Notes: generated from the letters alone by a model not told the origin. A stretch of DNA of 64,000 bases from Lentibacillus juripiscarius JCM 12147 (GCA_001311805.1 BBCA01000002.1:1-64000); one strand, 5' to 3'; counted from the stretch's first letter, positions 10,757 to 22,212 are shown. A program made the numbers and translations.

Positions 10757-10847
10757 TTTTATAGAAACCTCCAATAATGCCGCCATTACTGATTTACATT
10801 GTAGCATATTTTGACGGTATGGAATATTTGAATGAGAAAAGAAAAAT

Positions 10848-10874
10848 CGCAGGGGGGGACCTGCGAGGTGGTCT
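10848..10874 (-). terminator. Intrinsic terminator after yvlD
   Basis: On the minus strand CTCGCAGGT and the following CCTGCGA pair around a run of C, then ATTTTTC. It lies directly after the yvlD stop and before hprK. Confidence 0.7.
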
Positions 10875-10876
10875 GC

Positions 10877-11233
10877 TTATGTTATTCTGTCTTTTACAAG
10901 CCGGTTCAGCAGCAGATTGATAATCGAAAGAATCACTGCTGCTACGATTGCCGTGCCAAATCCTGCGATTGCAAATGATTCATCCATGACAGCCTGTGTA
11001 ATCATCAATGTAATCGCATTAACGACAAACAGAAACAACCCAAGTGTCAGCAGTGTAATCGGTAATGTCAGGACTACGAGCACCGGCTTCACAATTGCAT
11101 TAAGAATGCCGAGGATAACGCTGGCCAGTAGCGCTGTGCCGAACCCCTCCAGATGAAATCCAGAAAACAGCCAGGCAGCTGCCATCAGAGCAACAGCGTT
11201 CAGCACAACCGAGACAGCCCACCGTAAGAGCAT
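10877..11233 (-). CDS. yvlD: Phage-holin-like membrane protein YvlD (DUF360)
   Basis: A 118-residue protein with four hydrophobic segments and the family piece GILNAIVKPVLVVLTLPIT. Homologues in Bacillus accompany PspC-domain proteins and belong to envelope-stress loci. Its start codon overlaps the stop of the upstream PspC gene, so the two are coupled. The frame is intact and a terminator follows. Molecular role unknown. Confidence 0.85.
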   Translation of the reverse strand: MLLRWAVSVVLNAVALMAAAWLFSGFHLEGFGTALLASVILGILNAIVKPVLVVLTLPITLLTLGLFLFVVNAITLMITQAVMDESFAIAGFGTAIVAAVILSIINLLLNRLVKDRIT

Positions 11234-11427
11234 CAGCGAACCTCCTCTTTGTTAGGGATAATAAAGAGACCAATAATATACGCGTAAATGGAAGCACCGC
11301 CTGCAAAGGCAAGTCCTGCGAATAGTAGACGGACAATCGTCGGATCAATATCAAAGTACTCCGCCAGTCCACCACAAATCCCTGCTATCATACGTTCCTT
11401 CCGGGATCTGTATAACCGTTTTTTCAT
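11233..11427 (-). CDS. yvlC: PspC domain envelope-stress protein (YvlC-like)
   Basis: A 64-residue protein consisting of one PspC domain: basic N-terminus (KKRLYRSRKERM), IAGICGGLAEYFDIDPTIVRL and a hydrophobic C-terminal helix. It is probably membrane-bound and acts with YvlD in the response to cell-envelope stress. Preceded by AGGGGAAA; first gene of the pair. Intact. Confidence 0.88.
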   Translation of the reverse strand: MKKRLYRSRKERMIAGICGGLAEYFDIDPTIVRLLFAGLAFAGGASIYAYIIGLFIIPNKEEVR

Positions 11428-11449
11428 ATTTTCCCCTCCCTTTCAACCC

Positions 11450-12121
11450 CTATTCACTAAAATTCCACTGATAAAACTGTTCTACTCCTAGTTGCTCCTT
11501 GGCTGCTTCTAGCAGATCATCGGATAAGGAAGGACTTTCACTGAATTGGCCAAGAATTCCGCTCGCTTGTGATTTGTGTGCCATTATCGCTTCCATCTTC
11601 CGGTCAAACGTTGGTGTCACATCATGGACGACATCCGGCTTCCCTAGATCTTGCTTATAATTGTTGGAAATCGCCTGTGCCCAGATAACAGGACGCTTTT
11701 CATGTTCCATCTGCCGAACCGCTTCCACTGCAGCAGCCCCCATCGCATTATGATCCGGGTGCACCGCATATTCCGGATAATGAGTTATCACAAGACTGGG
11801 TTCCAATTCATCCAGATGGCGCTTCAGATTTTCCGCAACTTCCTGTTTGTTTTCAAATTCCACTGTTTTATCTCGATAGCCAAGCATGCGCAGATCCAAA
11901 TCCAATTTGCTGCAGGCATTAATCAGTTCTTCTTTGCGCACAGCCGGGAGCGTTTCCCGATTCGCAAAAGCGGGGGAGCCCATGTTCCTGCCCATTTCCC
12001 CAAGTGTTCCGCACAAATACGTGACCGGCACACCCTGTTCACGAAATCTAGCAATTGTACCTGCTGCCCCGAACGATTCATCATCCGGGTGTGGAAAAAT
12101 AACCACCACATGTTTTTCCAT
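11450..12121 (-). CDS. bshB2: Bacillithiol biosynthesis deacetylase BshB2
   Basis: A zinc-dependent GlcNAc-PI deacetylase-family enzyme that removes acetyl from GlcNAc-malate and/or hydrolyses bacillithiol conjugates. Zinc motif PHPDDE is at the N-terminus and the second motif HPDH in YAVHPDHNAMG. The start at 12121 (MEKHVVVIF) is six bases after AGGTGA. About 223 residues, intact. It follows a yojF homologue, the partner found beside this gene (yojG) in B. subtilis. Confidence 0.9.
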   Translation of the reverse strand: MEKHVVVIFPHPDDESFGAAGTIARFREQGVPVTYLCGTLGEMGRNMGSPAFANRETLPAVRKEELINACSKLDLDLRMLGYRDKTVEFENKQEVAENLKRHLDELEPSLVITHYPEYAVHPDHNAMGAAAVEAVRQMEHEKRPVIWAQAISNNYKQDLGKPDVVHDVTPTFDRKMEAIMAHKSQASGILGQFSESPSLSDDLLEAAKEQLGVEQFYQWNFSE

Positions 12122-12225
12122 TCTATTCACCTGACCCTCGTTATTTGAATAAATTTCGTTAAAAACTGTTTTCGCATAGATTGCACTATGGAACCCGCGG
12201 CCGCTCTATCACCAATAGATGCAGA

Positions 12226-12580
12226 TCACTGCCCAAGCGGTGTTTCACTGATATGCAATGCAACCATCAGCCGACCTTCCCGATCATGGCCGGCGAGCAG
12301 CAGCTGTCTATCCTGATGCAGTGTCCACTCCGTCAAACCCTCTGCGTAAACCCATCCCATTTCGAGTTTGAGGCCTGCGCGAAAATGTTTTCCCATCGCC
12401 GACTATTTTAGCCTGTGAAAAATTCACTTGTGCATTTCGAACGTAAGCACCAACATTGTAGGCTTTATCGTTAAAATGGCTCGCATAGGCGCCATTGGTT
12501 GTTTCCAGATGAATATAAACATCTTTATTAATAAAACTTTCTAATAAGTGCTGTACTTTTTCGATTTCAATTGGTTCCAT
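12226..12580 (-). CDS. yojF: YojF family protein (DUF1806), partner of BshB2
   Basis: A small protein of about 117 residues with the conserved segments NKDVYIHLETTNGAY, YVRNAQVNF and, after a one-base shift near 12385, AGLKLEMGWVYAEGLTEW and LLLAGHDREGRL. The sequence has four T where three keep the frame, so this is probably an inserted T. GGGAGG lies nine bases before the start. Function unknown; its link to bacillithiol rests on its constant pairing with the deacetylase gene, 100 bases downstream here. Confidence 0.83.
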
Positions 12581-12800
12581 CTGTTTGTACCTCCCAGCGT
12601 ATACCTTCTCATTTTAGAGTATCGGAATGGCGTGGTATCGTCAAAAGTTTTGACCAAACCAGCAGATTGCTGTGCCCGGGGTTTATATTCACCAATATGG
12701 TTAATATTTCCCCTACAAGCTGAAATTCCCACCTTGCTCGGGCGACCACCAGCCGATTAAGAACAAAAGCAGCAAACCCCTAAGGCTCACTGCTATGCAC

Positions 12801-15674
12801 CTATGTCGATTCGACTTTTTCGCGTCGCTTCCTATCTTTTTCCATCCGCTTCTGGTCGCGTTCCAGTATCGGCTTTAAATACCTTCCTGTATGAGAAGCA
12901 TCCGCTGCGGCAATTTCCTCCGGTGTTCCGGTTGCAACAATTTCACCGCCGCCATCTCCGCCTTCAGGACCGAGATCAATGATGTGGTCGGCTGTTTTAA
13001 TTACATCCAGGTTATGCTCGATGATGAGGACTGTATCACCATTCTCAACAAGGCGCTGCAATACGGTCAACAGCCTGTTAATATCATCGGTATGCAAGCC
13101 TGTCGTCGGCTCATCCAGAATATAGAAAGTCTTGCCGTTTGAGCGGCGGTGGAGCTCGCTTGCCAGCTTGACACGCTGTGCTTCCCCGCCGGACAGAGTT
13201 GTAGCCGGCTGCCCCAGTTTGATGTAGCCAAGTCCCACATCATACACTGTCTGCAGTTTCCGCCTAATTTTTGGGATATTCCCGAAAAAGTCCAGTGCTT
13301 CTTCAATCGTCATCTCCAGGACATCTGCAATGCTTTTCCCTTTATATTCCACTTCCAATGTTTCCCGGTTATATCGTTTCCCATGACACACTTCACAAGG
13401 AACATACACATCCGGCAGAAAATGCATTTCAATTTTGATAATCCCATCGCCATGGCAAGCCTCACAGCGGCCGCCTTTCACATTAAAACTAAACCGGCCT
13501 TTTTTGTAACCGCGCACTTTCGCTTCGTTCGTCTGGGCAAACACATCACGGATGTTATCAAACACACCAGTATAGGTCGCCGGGTTCGAACGTGGTGTCC
13601 GGCCGATTGGTGACTGGTCAATATCAATCACTTTTTCAATGTTTCCAATCCCATTAATCCGCTGGTGTTTTCCGGGTTTAAGCTTGGCCCGGTGTAATTG
13701 TTTGGAAAGGGATTTATATAAAATATCGTTGACCAGCGTACTCTTGCCGGAGCCGGAAACACCTGTCACAACCGTCATCAATCCAACCGGGAAAGACGCA
13801 TCTACTTTTTTCAAGTTGTTTTCTTCGGCACCAATCACTTTAACTTGCTTCTTTTTATTTTGTTTCCGCCGTTTAACCGGAATCGGAATGTATCTGTCTC
13901 CGGCAAGATACTGTCCTGTCAATGATTCTTTGTTGTGCATCACGTTTTCAGGTGTGTCGCTGGCGACGATCTGACCGCCATGTTCACCTGCACCTGGTCC
14001 TATATCAATCAGATGATCTGCCTCAAGCATCGTATCTTCATCATGTTCGACCACGATCAATGTATTGTCCAGATCGCGCATCTGCTTCAGCGTATTAATC
14101 AGACGGTAATTGTCACGCTGATGCAGCCCGATTGACGGCTCATCAAGGACGTACAGCACACCTGTCAGCGCCGAGCCAATCTGAGTCGCAAGGCGGATCC
14201 GCTGTGCCTCCCCGCCTGACAGCGTTCCTGCTGAGCGGGACAGAGTCAGATAATCCAGACCAACGTTGTTCATGAAATCCAGACGGTCCGTGATTTCCTT
14301 CAAAATCATCTGAGCAATCGTCTGCTCCTTTTCGGTCAAGTCAAGTTGAACGAAAAATTCTTTCGCTTCCGTGATAGCATTATCCGTCACTTCGCTGATA
14401 TGCTTGCCATTGACCAATACGGCCAGCGCCTCTTCCTTCAGCCGATGTCCATGGCAATCCGGGCATTTTTGTGCCATGTATTTTTCCAGCAGTTCTCGAG
14501 TGAAATCGGAGGATGTTTCACGGTACCGGCGGGCGATATTATTCAGCACACCTTCAAAATAAATGTCATTCTCCCTTACATTGCCAAAATCATTGACGTA
14601 ATGGAAATGAATTTTTTCATTGCCACTCCCATATAAAATTTTCTCCATTTGCTTTTTGGAATGTCTTTCACTGGGATCGTCATGTCAATCCCATAATGGT
14701 CACAGACACTTTTCAAAAGTTCCGGGTAATAATGCGAACTAATTGGCTCCCATGCTGCAATGGCATGCTCCTTCAGTGTCTTTTCACGGTCCGGAATCAC
14801 CAGTTCCAAGTCAACTTCCAGATTGGTTCCCAAACCATCACAGGTCGGACAAGCGCCATATGGGCTATTGAAGGAAAATAACCTTGGTTCCAGCTCCCCA
14901 ATCGAAAATCCGCATATTGGACAAGCGTGATTTTCGCTGAACATGAGTTCTTCATCCCCAATCACGTCAACGATGATGTTGCCACCACCCAATCCAAGCG
15001 CGGTCTCAATCGAGTCACTGAGGCGCCCGGCAACACCGTCTTTAACGATAATCCGGTCGACAATGACTTCGATGGAGTGGGATTTATTTTTATCAAGCTG
15101 GATATCCTCTGTCACTTCACGCATTTCCCCATCGACACGAATCCGGACATACCCTTCCTGTTTCAGCTTTTCAATGGTTTTGACATGCTCACCCTTGCGT
15201 CCGGAAACAACTGGTGCAAGAATTTGCATTTTCGTCCGTTCTGGATATTGCAAAATACGGTCCACCATCTGCTGGACGGTTTGTGAACTGATTTCAATGC
15301 CATGTTTCGGACAGGTAGGCCGGCCAATGCGGGCATACAGCAGCCGCAAATAATCATAAATTTCCGTGACCGTTCCAACGGTTGAACGCGGGTTTTGCTT
15401 GTTGTTTTCTGGTCAATTGAAATTGCCGGTGACAGGCCTTCAATAGCATCTACATCCGGCTTGTCCATCTGACCCAGAAATTGCCGGGCATAGGCAGAAA
15501 GGGATTCGACATAGCGTCGCTGCCCTTCTGCGTAAACTGTGTCAAAAGCTAGCGAGGATTTGCCGGATCCGGACAAACCTGTCAGCACAACAAGTTTATT
15601 TTAGGTATCGATACATCAATATCCTGCAGATTATGTGCACGCGCACCTTGAATGGTAATTGCTTTACTCGGCAT
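12801..15674 (-). CDS. uvrA: Excinuclease ABC subunit A
   Basis: DNA-damage recognition ATPase of nucleotide excision repair. Both Walker A motifs ([18 protein letters not shown]), both ABC signatures ([18 protein letters not shown]) and the zinc-finger pairs CPIC...CPTC and CEAC...CEVC are visible. The start at 15674 ([17 protein letters not shown]) is seven bases from the uvrB stop. Three one-base losses in A runs (near 15605, 15400 and 14660) break the frame; corrected, it is a normal protein of about 957 residues. Transcribed with uvrB under LexA. Confidence 0.95.
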
Positions 15675-15681
15675 GAACAGG

Positions 15682-17664
15682 TCATCCTTCCGCTTTGAGT
15701 TCCAAAATGATATCACGAAGCTCGGCAGCTTTTTCGAAATCCAGATCTTTTGCAGCCTGCTTCATTTCTTTTTCCATGTCCTCCACCATCTTCGTTTTAT
15801 CAGCTTTGCTCAGTTCAGCAGCATCTGCTTTCTTGCTTTCGTATGATTCATTATCTTCTGATGCGACAGTTGCACGGATGACATCTCTGACTTCTTTCCG
15901 TATGGTTGTCGGGGTGATATTATATTTTTCATTATAGGCGATTTGTTTTTCACGGCGGCGGTTCGTTTCATCCATCGCCACCTGCATCGACTTTGTCACC
16001 TTGTCGGCATACATGATGACTTCCCCGTTTTCATTCCGGGCAGCCCGGCCCATTGTCTGGATAAGGGAACGCTCTGAGCGGAGGAACCCTTCCTTATCAG
16101 CATCCAAAATGGCAACCAGTGACACTTCCGGTATATCCAGTCCTTCCCTTAGCAGGTTGATTCCTACTAAAACATCATACTTGCCGACACGCAAATCACG
16201 GATAATTTCTATCCGTTCCAGTGTCTTAATTTCTGAGTGAAGGTAGGCTACTTTGATGCCAATTTCCTTCAAGTAATCGGTCAGGTCTTCCGCCATTTTT
16301 TTCGTCAGTGTCGTCACAAGTACGCGCTCATTCCGCTGGGACCGCTTATTGATTTCCTCTATCAGATTGTCAACTTGCCCGTCGATTGGGCGCACGTCGA
16401 TCTCGGGATCCAGCAGCCCCGTCGGACGGATGATTTGCTCGGTGACATCGGGTGCATGCTCCTCCTCATACGGTCCGGGCGTTGCCGAAACATAGATGAG
16501 CTGGTTGGTCGCTTTTTCAAACTCACCGAATGTCAATGGACGGTTATCCAAAGCGGACGGCAAACGAAAACCATGATCAACCAGCACTTGTTTACGTGCC
16601 TTGTCCCCATTATACATACCCCTGATCTGAGGAAGAGTAACGTGCGATTCGTCGACAACGACAAGGAAATCGTCCGGAAAGAAATCCAAAAGTGTATATG
16701 GCGTCGATCCTGGTTCCCGGAATGTCAGGTGCCGCGAATAATTCTCGATACCCGAACAGAAACCCATCTCGTTCATCATTTCAATATCATAGTTTGTCCG
16801 CTGCTCCAGCCGCTGCGCTTCAAGCAGCTTATCCTGCTCACGAAGTTCCGCTAGCTGTTCTTCCAGTTCTTTTTCGATATTTTTAATAGCCTTTTTCAGC
16901 TTTTCTTCACGGGTAACGAAGTGGGATGCCGGGAAAATAGCCACATGCTCGCGGTCCCCGACAATCTCACCTGTCAGAGCATCGACTTCACGGATTCGGT
17001 CAATTTCGTCACCGAAAAATTCAATCCGGATACAGTGTTCTTCCCTGGAGGCCGGAATAACCTCAACAGAATCCCCGCGGACTCGAAATGTGCCACGCTG
17101 GAAATCAATGTCATTCCTGGCATATTGAATGTCGACAAGATCACGTAAAAGCTGGTCGCGATCCTTTTCCATCCCCATCCTCAAAGAAAGGACCTGGCTT
17201 TTATATTCTTCCGGTGACCCTAGGCCGTAAATACACGACACACTTGAAACAATCAGCACATCACGCCGCTCAATCAAAGCAGATGTCGCCGAGTGCCGCA
17301 GTTTGTCAATTTCATCATTGATGCTTGCATCTTTTTCAATAAATGTGTCTGTTGACGGGACATACGCTTCCGGCTGATAGTAGTCATAATAGCTGACAAA
17401 ATATTCGACAGCATTATTCGGAAACAGTTCCTTAAACTCACTGTACAGTTGTCCGGCCAATGTTTTATTGTGTGCAATAACAAGTGTCGGCCGGTTAATT
17501 TCTTCTAAGACATTGGAAACCGTAAACGTTTTTCCAGTTCCGGTAGCACCAAGCAATGTCTGATGCCGCTGACCAGCTTTCACTTTTTCGACCATTTCTG
17601 CTATCGCTTCAGGCTGGTCACCGCTCGGCTCGTACTGTGCCACAAGATCAAATTTATTTTCCAA
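15682..17664 (-). CDS. uvrB: Excinuclease ABC subunit B
   Basis: Helicase-like damage-verification subunit that loads UvrC. Walker A GATGTGKT, the beta-hairpin segment [12 protein letters not shown], helicase motifs DESHV and QTMGRAARN, and a C-terminal UVR domain ([21 protein letters not shown]) are seen. I choose the TTG start at 17664 (giving [10 protein letters not shown], the family N-terminus) because GGAGG lies seven bases upstream and the likely transcription start (near 17695) leaves no leader for the upstream ATG at 17697. 660 residues, intact. Confidence 0.96.
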   Translation of the reverse strand: MENKFDLVAQYEPSGDQPEAIAEMVEKVKAGQRHQTLLGATGTGKTFTVSNVLEEINRPTLVIAHNKTLAGQLYSEFKELFPNNAVEYFVSYYDYYQPEAYVPSTDTFIEKDASINDEIDKLRHSATSALIERRDVLIVSSVSCIYGLGSPEEYKSQVLSLRMGMEKDRDQLLRDLVDIQYARNDIDFQRGTFRVRGDSVEVIPASREEHCIRIEFFGDEIDRIREVDALTGEIVGDREHVAIFPASHFVTREEKLKKAIKNIEKELEEQLAELREQDKLLEAQRLEQRTNYDIEMMNEMGFCSGIENYSRHLTFREPGSTPYTLLDFFPDDFLVVVDESHVTLPQIRGMYNGDKARKQVLVDHGFRLPSALDNRPLTFGEFEKATNQLIYVSATPGPYEEEHAPDVTEQIIRPTGLLDPEIDVRPIDGQVDNLIEEINKRSQRNERVLVTTLTKKMAEDLTDYLKEIGIKVAYLHSEIKTLERIEIIRDLRVGKYDVLVGINLLREGLDIPEVSLVAILDADKEGFLRSERSLIQTMGRAARNENGEVIMYADKVTKSMQVAMDETNRRREKQIAYNEKYNITPTTIRKEVRDVIRATVASEDNESYESKKADAAELSKADKTKMVEDMEKEMKQAAKDLDFEKAAELRDIILELKAEG

Positions 17665-17700
17665 ACCGTAAACCTCCGTTCCTTGCCTTACTCTCATTCT

Positions 17701-17737
17701 ATCATATCATTTAAATGAATAAACGAACAAATATTCG
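17701..17737 (-). promoter_or_regulatory. uvrBA promoter with LexA (SOS) box
   Basis: CGAATATTTGTTCG on the minus strand (17724-17737) matches 12 of 14 bases of the Bacillus SOS box CGAACATATGTTCG. It overlaps the -35 of a promoter whose -10 is TATGAT (17701-17706). DNA-damage induction of uvrBA is expected. Confidence 0.83.
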
Positions 17738-17840
17738 AATCATGGAATGCTCTATTTCCATTTTACCCGATTTACGCACATGAAATCACCCACCATGCTT
17801 AGGAAAACCAGCAAATACGGAAAACTGCCTCTTTCCCCAG

Positions 17841-17873
17841 CAAAAAACATTAGCAAGCGTGCCTGCTAATGCT
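17841..17873 (-). terminator. Intrinsic terminator after the ykoN-like gene
   Basis: Minus strand CATTAGCA, a 7-base loop, TTGCTAATG, then six T. The stem includes the stop codon of the glycosyltransferase gene. Confidence 0.8.
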
Positions 17874-18974
17874 GATCGGTCAATATAGTTGTAAATAATT
17901 CAGTCAGCGGCCGGTCATCCAGCTGCCGATGGTACTCTTCGATATGTCTCTGATAAGCATCCTGTTTTTCCGTACTGGAAAAAAGCGGAGCAGCTCTTGT
18001 TCCGGTTTATGATGAAGATTAACCATTATGCCCACGCCAAGCCGGTTTAGTTCCCTTGCATTGACTTTTTCCTGCCCTGGCAATGGGTCGTACATGAAAA
18101 TAGGTTTCCGTTTCATCAGACACTCACTGACGGTAACACCACCCGGCTTTGTTAAAACGGCATCAGCCTCGTCGTAGAGTGCATTCATCTCCATTTTGCT
18201 GCCAATATATGAAATGGGAGTCACGTTGTTGGGCCGATTCCGGAGCAGTTCTCTGTACAACGATTCATTTTTCCCGCATAGCACGTTGTAATGAATCGAT
18301 GGTGATTTCAGCGATGACAGTAATTTGCGTATGCTTCCAGTACCCAGACTCCCGCCAGTCACCAGCACCCTGATGTTGCTATCTGTGTTTGCCTTATATT
18401 CCATTTTTCGATAGACCGGATGAATAGGAATGCCGGTTACAAAGACCCGTTCAGCCGGAATCCCTCTTCGGACAAGAAAGGCTTTCACAGCAGCTGTAGG
18501 CACAAAGTGGTAATCAATACCATCTATCCCCCAGACATCATTAATGAAAAAATCTGTATAGGCATTGACTGTAATCGACTGCAGCTGATTATTCAGCTTT
18601 AAGCGGCTCGCCAGGTTCGACGGCAATGCATGTGTGGAAACGAGTACCTGTGGATGATGTTCGCGGACAAGCCGTCTGAAGAAGGGGATAAACATCATCT
18701 CATAAAAGAAACTGCGGCGCTTCAGAGGTTTATTATTACAAGAAGCGTGCCTGTACAGCCTATCATAGAGCTCGGGAAAGAAGCGGATCCAATTCAGATA
18801 GGCGGAAGTAACCACTCTTTCGATATTTCCATAACTGTACGACAGTATATCCACTTTATCACATACCATATCAGTACGTGCCAACTGAACTGCTTCCATT
18901 AGTGCGTCGGCAGTATGGTGATGCCCTGTTTGAATTCTCATAAATGGCAAAAACAGTGCCTTATTCGAATCCAT
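17866..18974 (-). CDS. MGDG-synthase/UgtP-like glycosyltransferase (YkoN-like)
   Basis: GT28-type glycosyltransferase of about 370 residues. Near the N-terminus FMRIQTGHHHTADAL matches the diacylglycerol glucosyltransferase N-domain, and the sugar-nucleotide side shows VLVTGGSLGTGSI and LTKPGGVTVSECL. The acceptor is unknown; lipid or teichoic-acid-like substrates are possible. One T is missing near 17985; the corrected end is RPLTELFTTILTDQH at 17866. It is divergent from a metallophosphoesterase, next to a YkoP-like gene, matching the B. subtilis ykoN-ykoP-ykoQ group. That neighbourhood, more than sequence alone, supports the YkoN assignment. Confidence 0.75.
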
Positions 18975-19076
18975 CAGTTCACCTCCATCGGGAAATCATG
19001 CCTTTGTTTGGCTTCAATTACCAATGACTTGAACAGAACAGACATGCTATAATTTTTCTCAGAGAGGAGCAATGCC

Positions 19077-19912
19077 ATGATCTATTTCATCTCAGCCTGT
19101 ACCATGATTGCTTTCATTTACTTTCTGAGAAAAGCTTACAATAATACAAAAGATATACAGGTTCGCAATATAAATCCCACTTCAGATGCTGCTGGGAACA
19201 AATCCACATTATCCATCCTTCATCTATCTGACTTGCATTTAGAGCATATTTCCATAAGCCCGGCACAGCTTGCAGCCAAACTCAGGAATGAACCAATTGA
19301 CATGATCGCACTGACTGGTGACTTTCTTGACCGAAAACGGACCATCCCGAAACTGGATCCTTATCTTCGAGTATTGCAGAGTCTGGAACCTGCATATGGC
19401 GTGTATGCCGTTCTTGGCAATCATGATTATGTACTGGACGAGAACAATCTTACTGCACTAAAAACATGCTGGAAAACTATGATGTTCGCGTTTTGCAAAA
19501 CGGGAGTGATACCATTTTGGCCAATGGACACGTCATCAATATTATTGGTATTGATGATTCCAGCACAAACCGAAGTGATCTGTCAGCTGCCTATCAGCAT
19601 GTGGAAAATGGAATGAATATCGTTCTGACACATGATCCGAACATTGTACTGGAGATGCAGAATTACAAGTTTGATTATTTAATGGCCGGTCACTTCCACG
19701 GCGGACAAATTTGTTACCCAAAAGCATATCATCTTGTCAAAATGGGCAAACTTGCCCGCCAGAATGTGATAAAAGGACTGCATTATTACCGGGAAGCACC
19801 ATTCTATATTAGTGAGGGACTTGGCCAAACTGGTTTTAATATGCGTGTCGGCAGCCGGCCTGAAATCACGTTCCACCACATTGCCTTCCGTGCAGTCGAG
19901 CACGTTTCCTAG
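19077..19912 (+). CDS. Membrane-anchored metallophosphoesterase (YkoQ/YkuE-like)
   Basis: A calcineurin-like phosphoesterase behind an N-terminal membrane helix. Metal-binding motifs follow in order: SDLHLEH, LTGDFLD, LGNHDY, LTHDPN and AGHFHGGQ, the last typical of the YkuE/YpbG-type branch. One A is missing near 19463 (ALKT then MLENYDV). The substrate is unknown; family members act on phospholipid headgroups or UDP-sugars. First gene on the + strand in this window, divergent from the glycosyltransferase gene. Its stop codon TAG overlaps the stop of the convergent gene within CTAG (19909-19912). Confidence 0.82.
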
Positions 19913-20448
19913 TCATTGTACTGCTGCAAAAGGCGCTCCTTCGACATAAAGAGATAAAACGGCTGATTCCGATGTCCCGATCCGGCAATAAAGTTGATGG
20001 GCAGAAAGGTTCCTTGTTTAAACAGGCGGTAATACGTGTTCCGGATTGGAAATGCTTCAAATCCGAGTCGGTCGATGCCTTTGTGCAGCAGTGTAATACC
20101 AAGGATCCCCTTGATTTCCGGGTATTTATGATGTCCCTCAACATAGCGTGATAAGGATTGCAAATCTCTTCGTATCGTGTGGTATAAAACGTATTGCGCG
20201 CTGCAGTTCACTCTCGTCTCGCTGCGTATCGCGGATAATACGAATATTATGCAAATGAATTTTCAGCAATATATCATTTTATTTATGGTTGTCCCATCCT
20301 GCAGCACAACCGATGCGCCTTTGTATGTTGTCGGGCGTACACGGAATATGGTGTTATTCATACGGCTGTCAGGTACGTATTGCAGTCTTGTGAGCTTGTA
20401 GTAAAGCGGGTCAAGCATATACCACATATTCAATAAATAGTTCCTCAT
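19909..20448 (-). CDS. YkoP-like protein of unknown function
   Basis: About 180 residues, MRNYLLNMWYMLDPLYYKLTRL at the start (cut here by description, not sequence end), then KGASVVLQDGTTINKNDILLKIHLHN, a basic middle and IPNFIAG-like GSGHRNQ near the end. One A is missing near 20260. AAGAAGG precedes the start at 20448. I recognise it mainly from its place beside the ykoN- and ykoQ-like genes and the KGxxVVLxDGT...LLKIHLHN segment. No catalytic motif is evident. Confidence 0.65.
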
Positions 20449-20560
20449 TTGTCTGCCTTCTTTACGGAAAAGTAGCATCATTAGTTTGCTTAAATACGTT
20501 ATTCCTAATGAAGGAAATTTTACCCAAGTTCGTTAAACTAAGTGAATATCCATTCATACA

Positions 20561-20590
20561 AAACGCCTGCCGTATCTGGCAGGCGTTTTC
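20561..20590. terminator. Strong inverted repeat, probable bidirectional terminator
   Basis: ACGCCTGCC, a 6-base loop and GGCAGGCGT are flanked by AAAA and TTTT, so both strands could terminate. It lies in the 426-bp gap between the ykoP-like gene and minJ. Confidence 0.7.
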
Positions 20591-20609
20591 TGCTTCTAGT
20601 TTTCATGTT

Positions 20610-20693
20610 TCATTCCGTTGCGATTAGTTTCCCGACTGCGCCTTTTTGTACGTGACTGAACTGGTGTGCAATTTGTTCTGCTATATCATACGA
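20610..20693 (-). pseudogene. Possible C-terminal remnant of a medium-chain dehydrogenase/reductase
   Basis: An open stretch of 27 codons on the minus strand without a start ends HVQKGAVGKLIATE. The pattern of an amphipathic helix, then a VxxGxxxGKLI strand, resembles the last residues of quinone-oxidoreductase/ADH-like proteins. A stop codon lies directly upstream in frame and a terminator directly downstream. It is too short for a firm call; chance is possible. The rest of the gap 20449-20874 shows no gene. Confidence 0.28.
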
Positions 20694-20828
20694 AATTCAA
20701 GGAGCCTACCAGTGATACAGGTCACTATTTAGAGACATTTTTTTTTGTGAAAAGACAGTTCTTTCAGTTTTTGTAGTTGTAATTATGCGAATAGTTTTAT
20801 GGAACTCACGGCCCGAGAACATTAAAAA

Positions 20829-20866
20829 GTGGCAGACATAATCAGCTGTGTCTGCCGCTTTTCGAT
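20829..20866 (-). terminator. Terminator after minJ
   Basis: Minus strand GGCAGACA, 10-base loop, TGTCTGCC, then ACTTTTT. It lies just downstream of the minJ stop. Confidence 0.75.
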
Positions 20867-20874
20867 ATGAATCA

Positions 20875-22063
20875 TTATCCATGCTCCGGTATTTGTTTCA
20901 CCTGAGAGCGGCTGTTCGCCGTTATTATTCCCAGTTCATGGTGGTCCTCTTCATAAAGCGCACTTTGCACAAACCGGACCTCCCCATTTTCTCCTAGGAT
21001 TTCCAGTTTAAAAAAACGCTCCGCTTTCCTGCAGTGCATAATAATATGCTTCCATATCATTTATCTTCGTTCCATTCACTTTCGTTACCGTTTCTCCTGC
21101 CACAATACCCAAACGATCAGCTGGCGTGCCGGGAATAACTGCCAGCACCTTGATTCCGCGTTCATTTTTATGGAAAAAAGGGACTTTCGCCCGGTCTGTA
21201 AGGCGATGTCTGTAATTAATATATTCCCTTCCGATGATTCCAGTTAAAATAGCCACCAATGACAGCCAGCCGGCATAAATACTGCCGACAGCCATGAATA
21301 GTACTGCCATAGATAGGATGAGCACCCGTCTCGCAATTGCCCCGGCGGCTTTTTGGGAAGTGTTCCTTGAACGGCATGATCAAATCCAATCACAAACGGA
21401 ACAAGTGCAAGGCTGTACACCTCTCCATTTATTGAAAAATACGGCCAAATGGTGCAAAAGCTGTGATGGGGCCTGCCGGGATCAGGACAAAAAGGAATCA
21501 GACTGACTTTTTCAATGGTGCACACCTATCCAATACCCACGGCGTCCAAGCTGCAGTTCCGGATATGTCCGGGTCCGCCCGCTGCGGGTAAGCAATAATG
21601 CCTCAGCTATTAATAGTATTGCCAGCAGTATACTTAACCCCACAAAATTTGCAGATGATGAGAAGGTTATATCGGTAAATGTCTGGTTTTCGAACACAAA
21701 TGGAAGAAATAATAAAAGCAAATAACTGATCCCAACTATATATACCGGTGAAAGCAGTGTGAAACGAAGCGATAGACTTAACAGAACGGTTACAATGGCC
21801 AGCATCCAAATTGTCTCCCTGGAAAAGACCAGCCCCACTCCAACAGCCAGCATCGATAAAAACAATCCGAAACCAACGGACAAAACCCATGTATGCCGCC
21901 ATTCCACAAATGGGTCAAACAGCTTCAGACCAAAATCCCTCCGCTCTCTTCGGATCCGTTTAAGTCCGGCTAGAACAACCAGAATAACCGTCCAGTAAAC
22001 AAGGGGATTAAGAAAGAATCTGCCTAACCCTTTCCATAATTCGATAAGCCATGTCTCTGCCAT
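20875..22063 (-). CDS. minJ: Division-site determinant MinJ (membrane PDZ protein)
   Basis: A protein of about 395 residues with several transmembrane segments followed by a C-terminal PDZ domain (VLAVIPGTPADRLGIVAGETVTKVNG). In B. subtilis MinJ bridges DivIVA and MinD and restricts division to midcell. The order ctpB-minJ downstream of ftsEX matches B. subtilis. At least five one-base shifts (near 21510, 21490, 21430, 21345 and 21025), mostly in homopolymers, break the frame; the order of domains is uninterrupted after correction. The start at 22063 (MAETWLIELW) follows GGAAGGTGA. Confidence 0.83.
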
Positions 22064-22180
22064 GATGATCACCTTCCACAACTGCCTTCTGTACATTATA
22101 CCATTGTATATTATATTCGGTATAGGACAGGTCTTTTTCCTGCATGGCGATTAGAAAAACTAAAGACCTGGGACCTCTAT

Positions 22181-22212
22181 CAAAAATTCCGCGGGCAGAA
22201 CCCGCGGAATTA
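22181..22212 (-). terminator. Terminator after ctpB
   Basis: Minus strand AATTCCGCGGG, TTCTG, CCCGCGGAATT, then TTTG. It separates ctpB from minJ. Confidence 0.8.

Noticed and set aside
12801..15674. uvrA as a true pseudogene in several pieces
   Set aside because: Three single-A losses explain all breaks and every motif is retained; the same defect occurs in essential genes such as secA.
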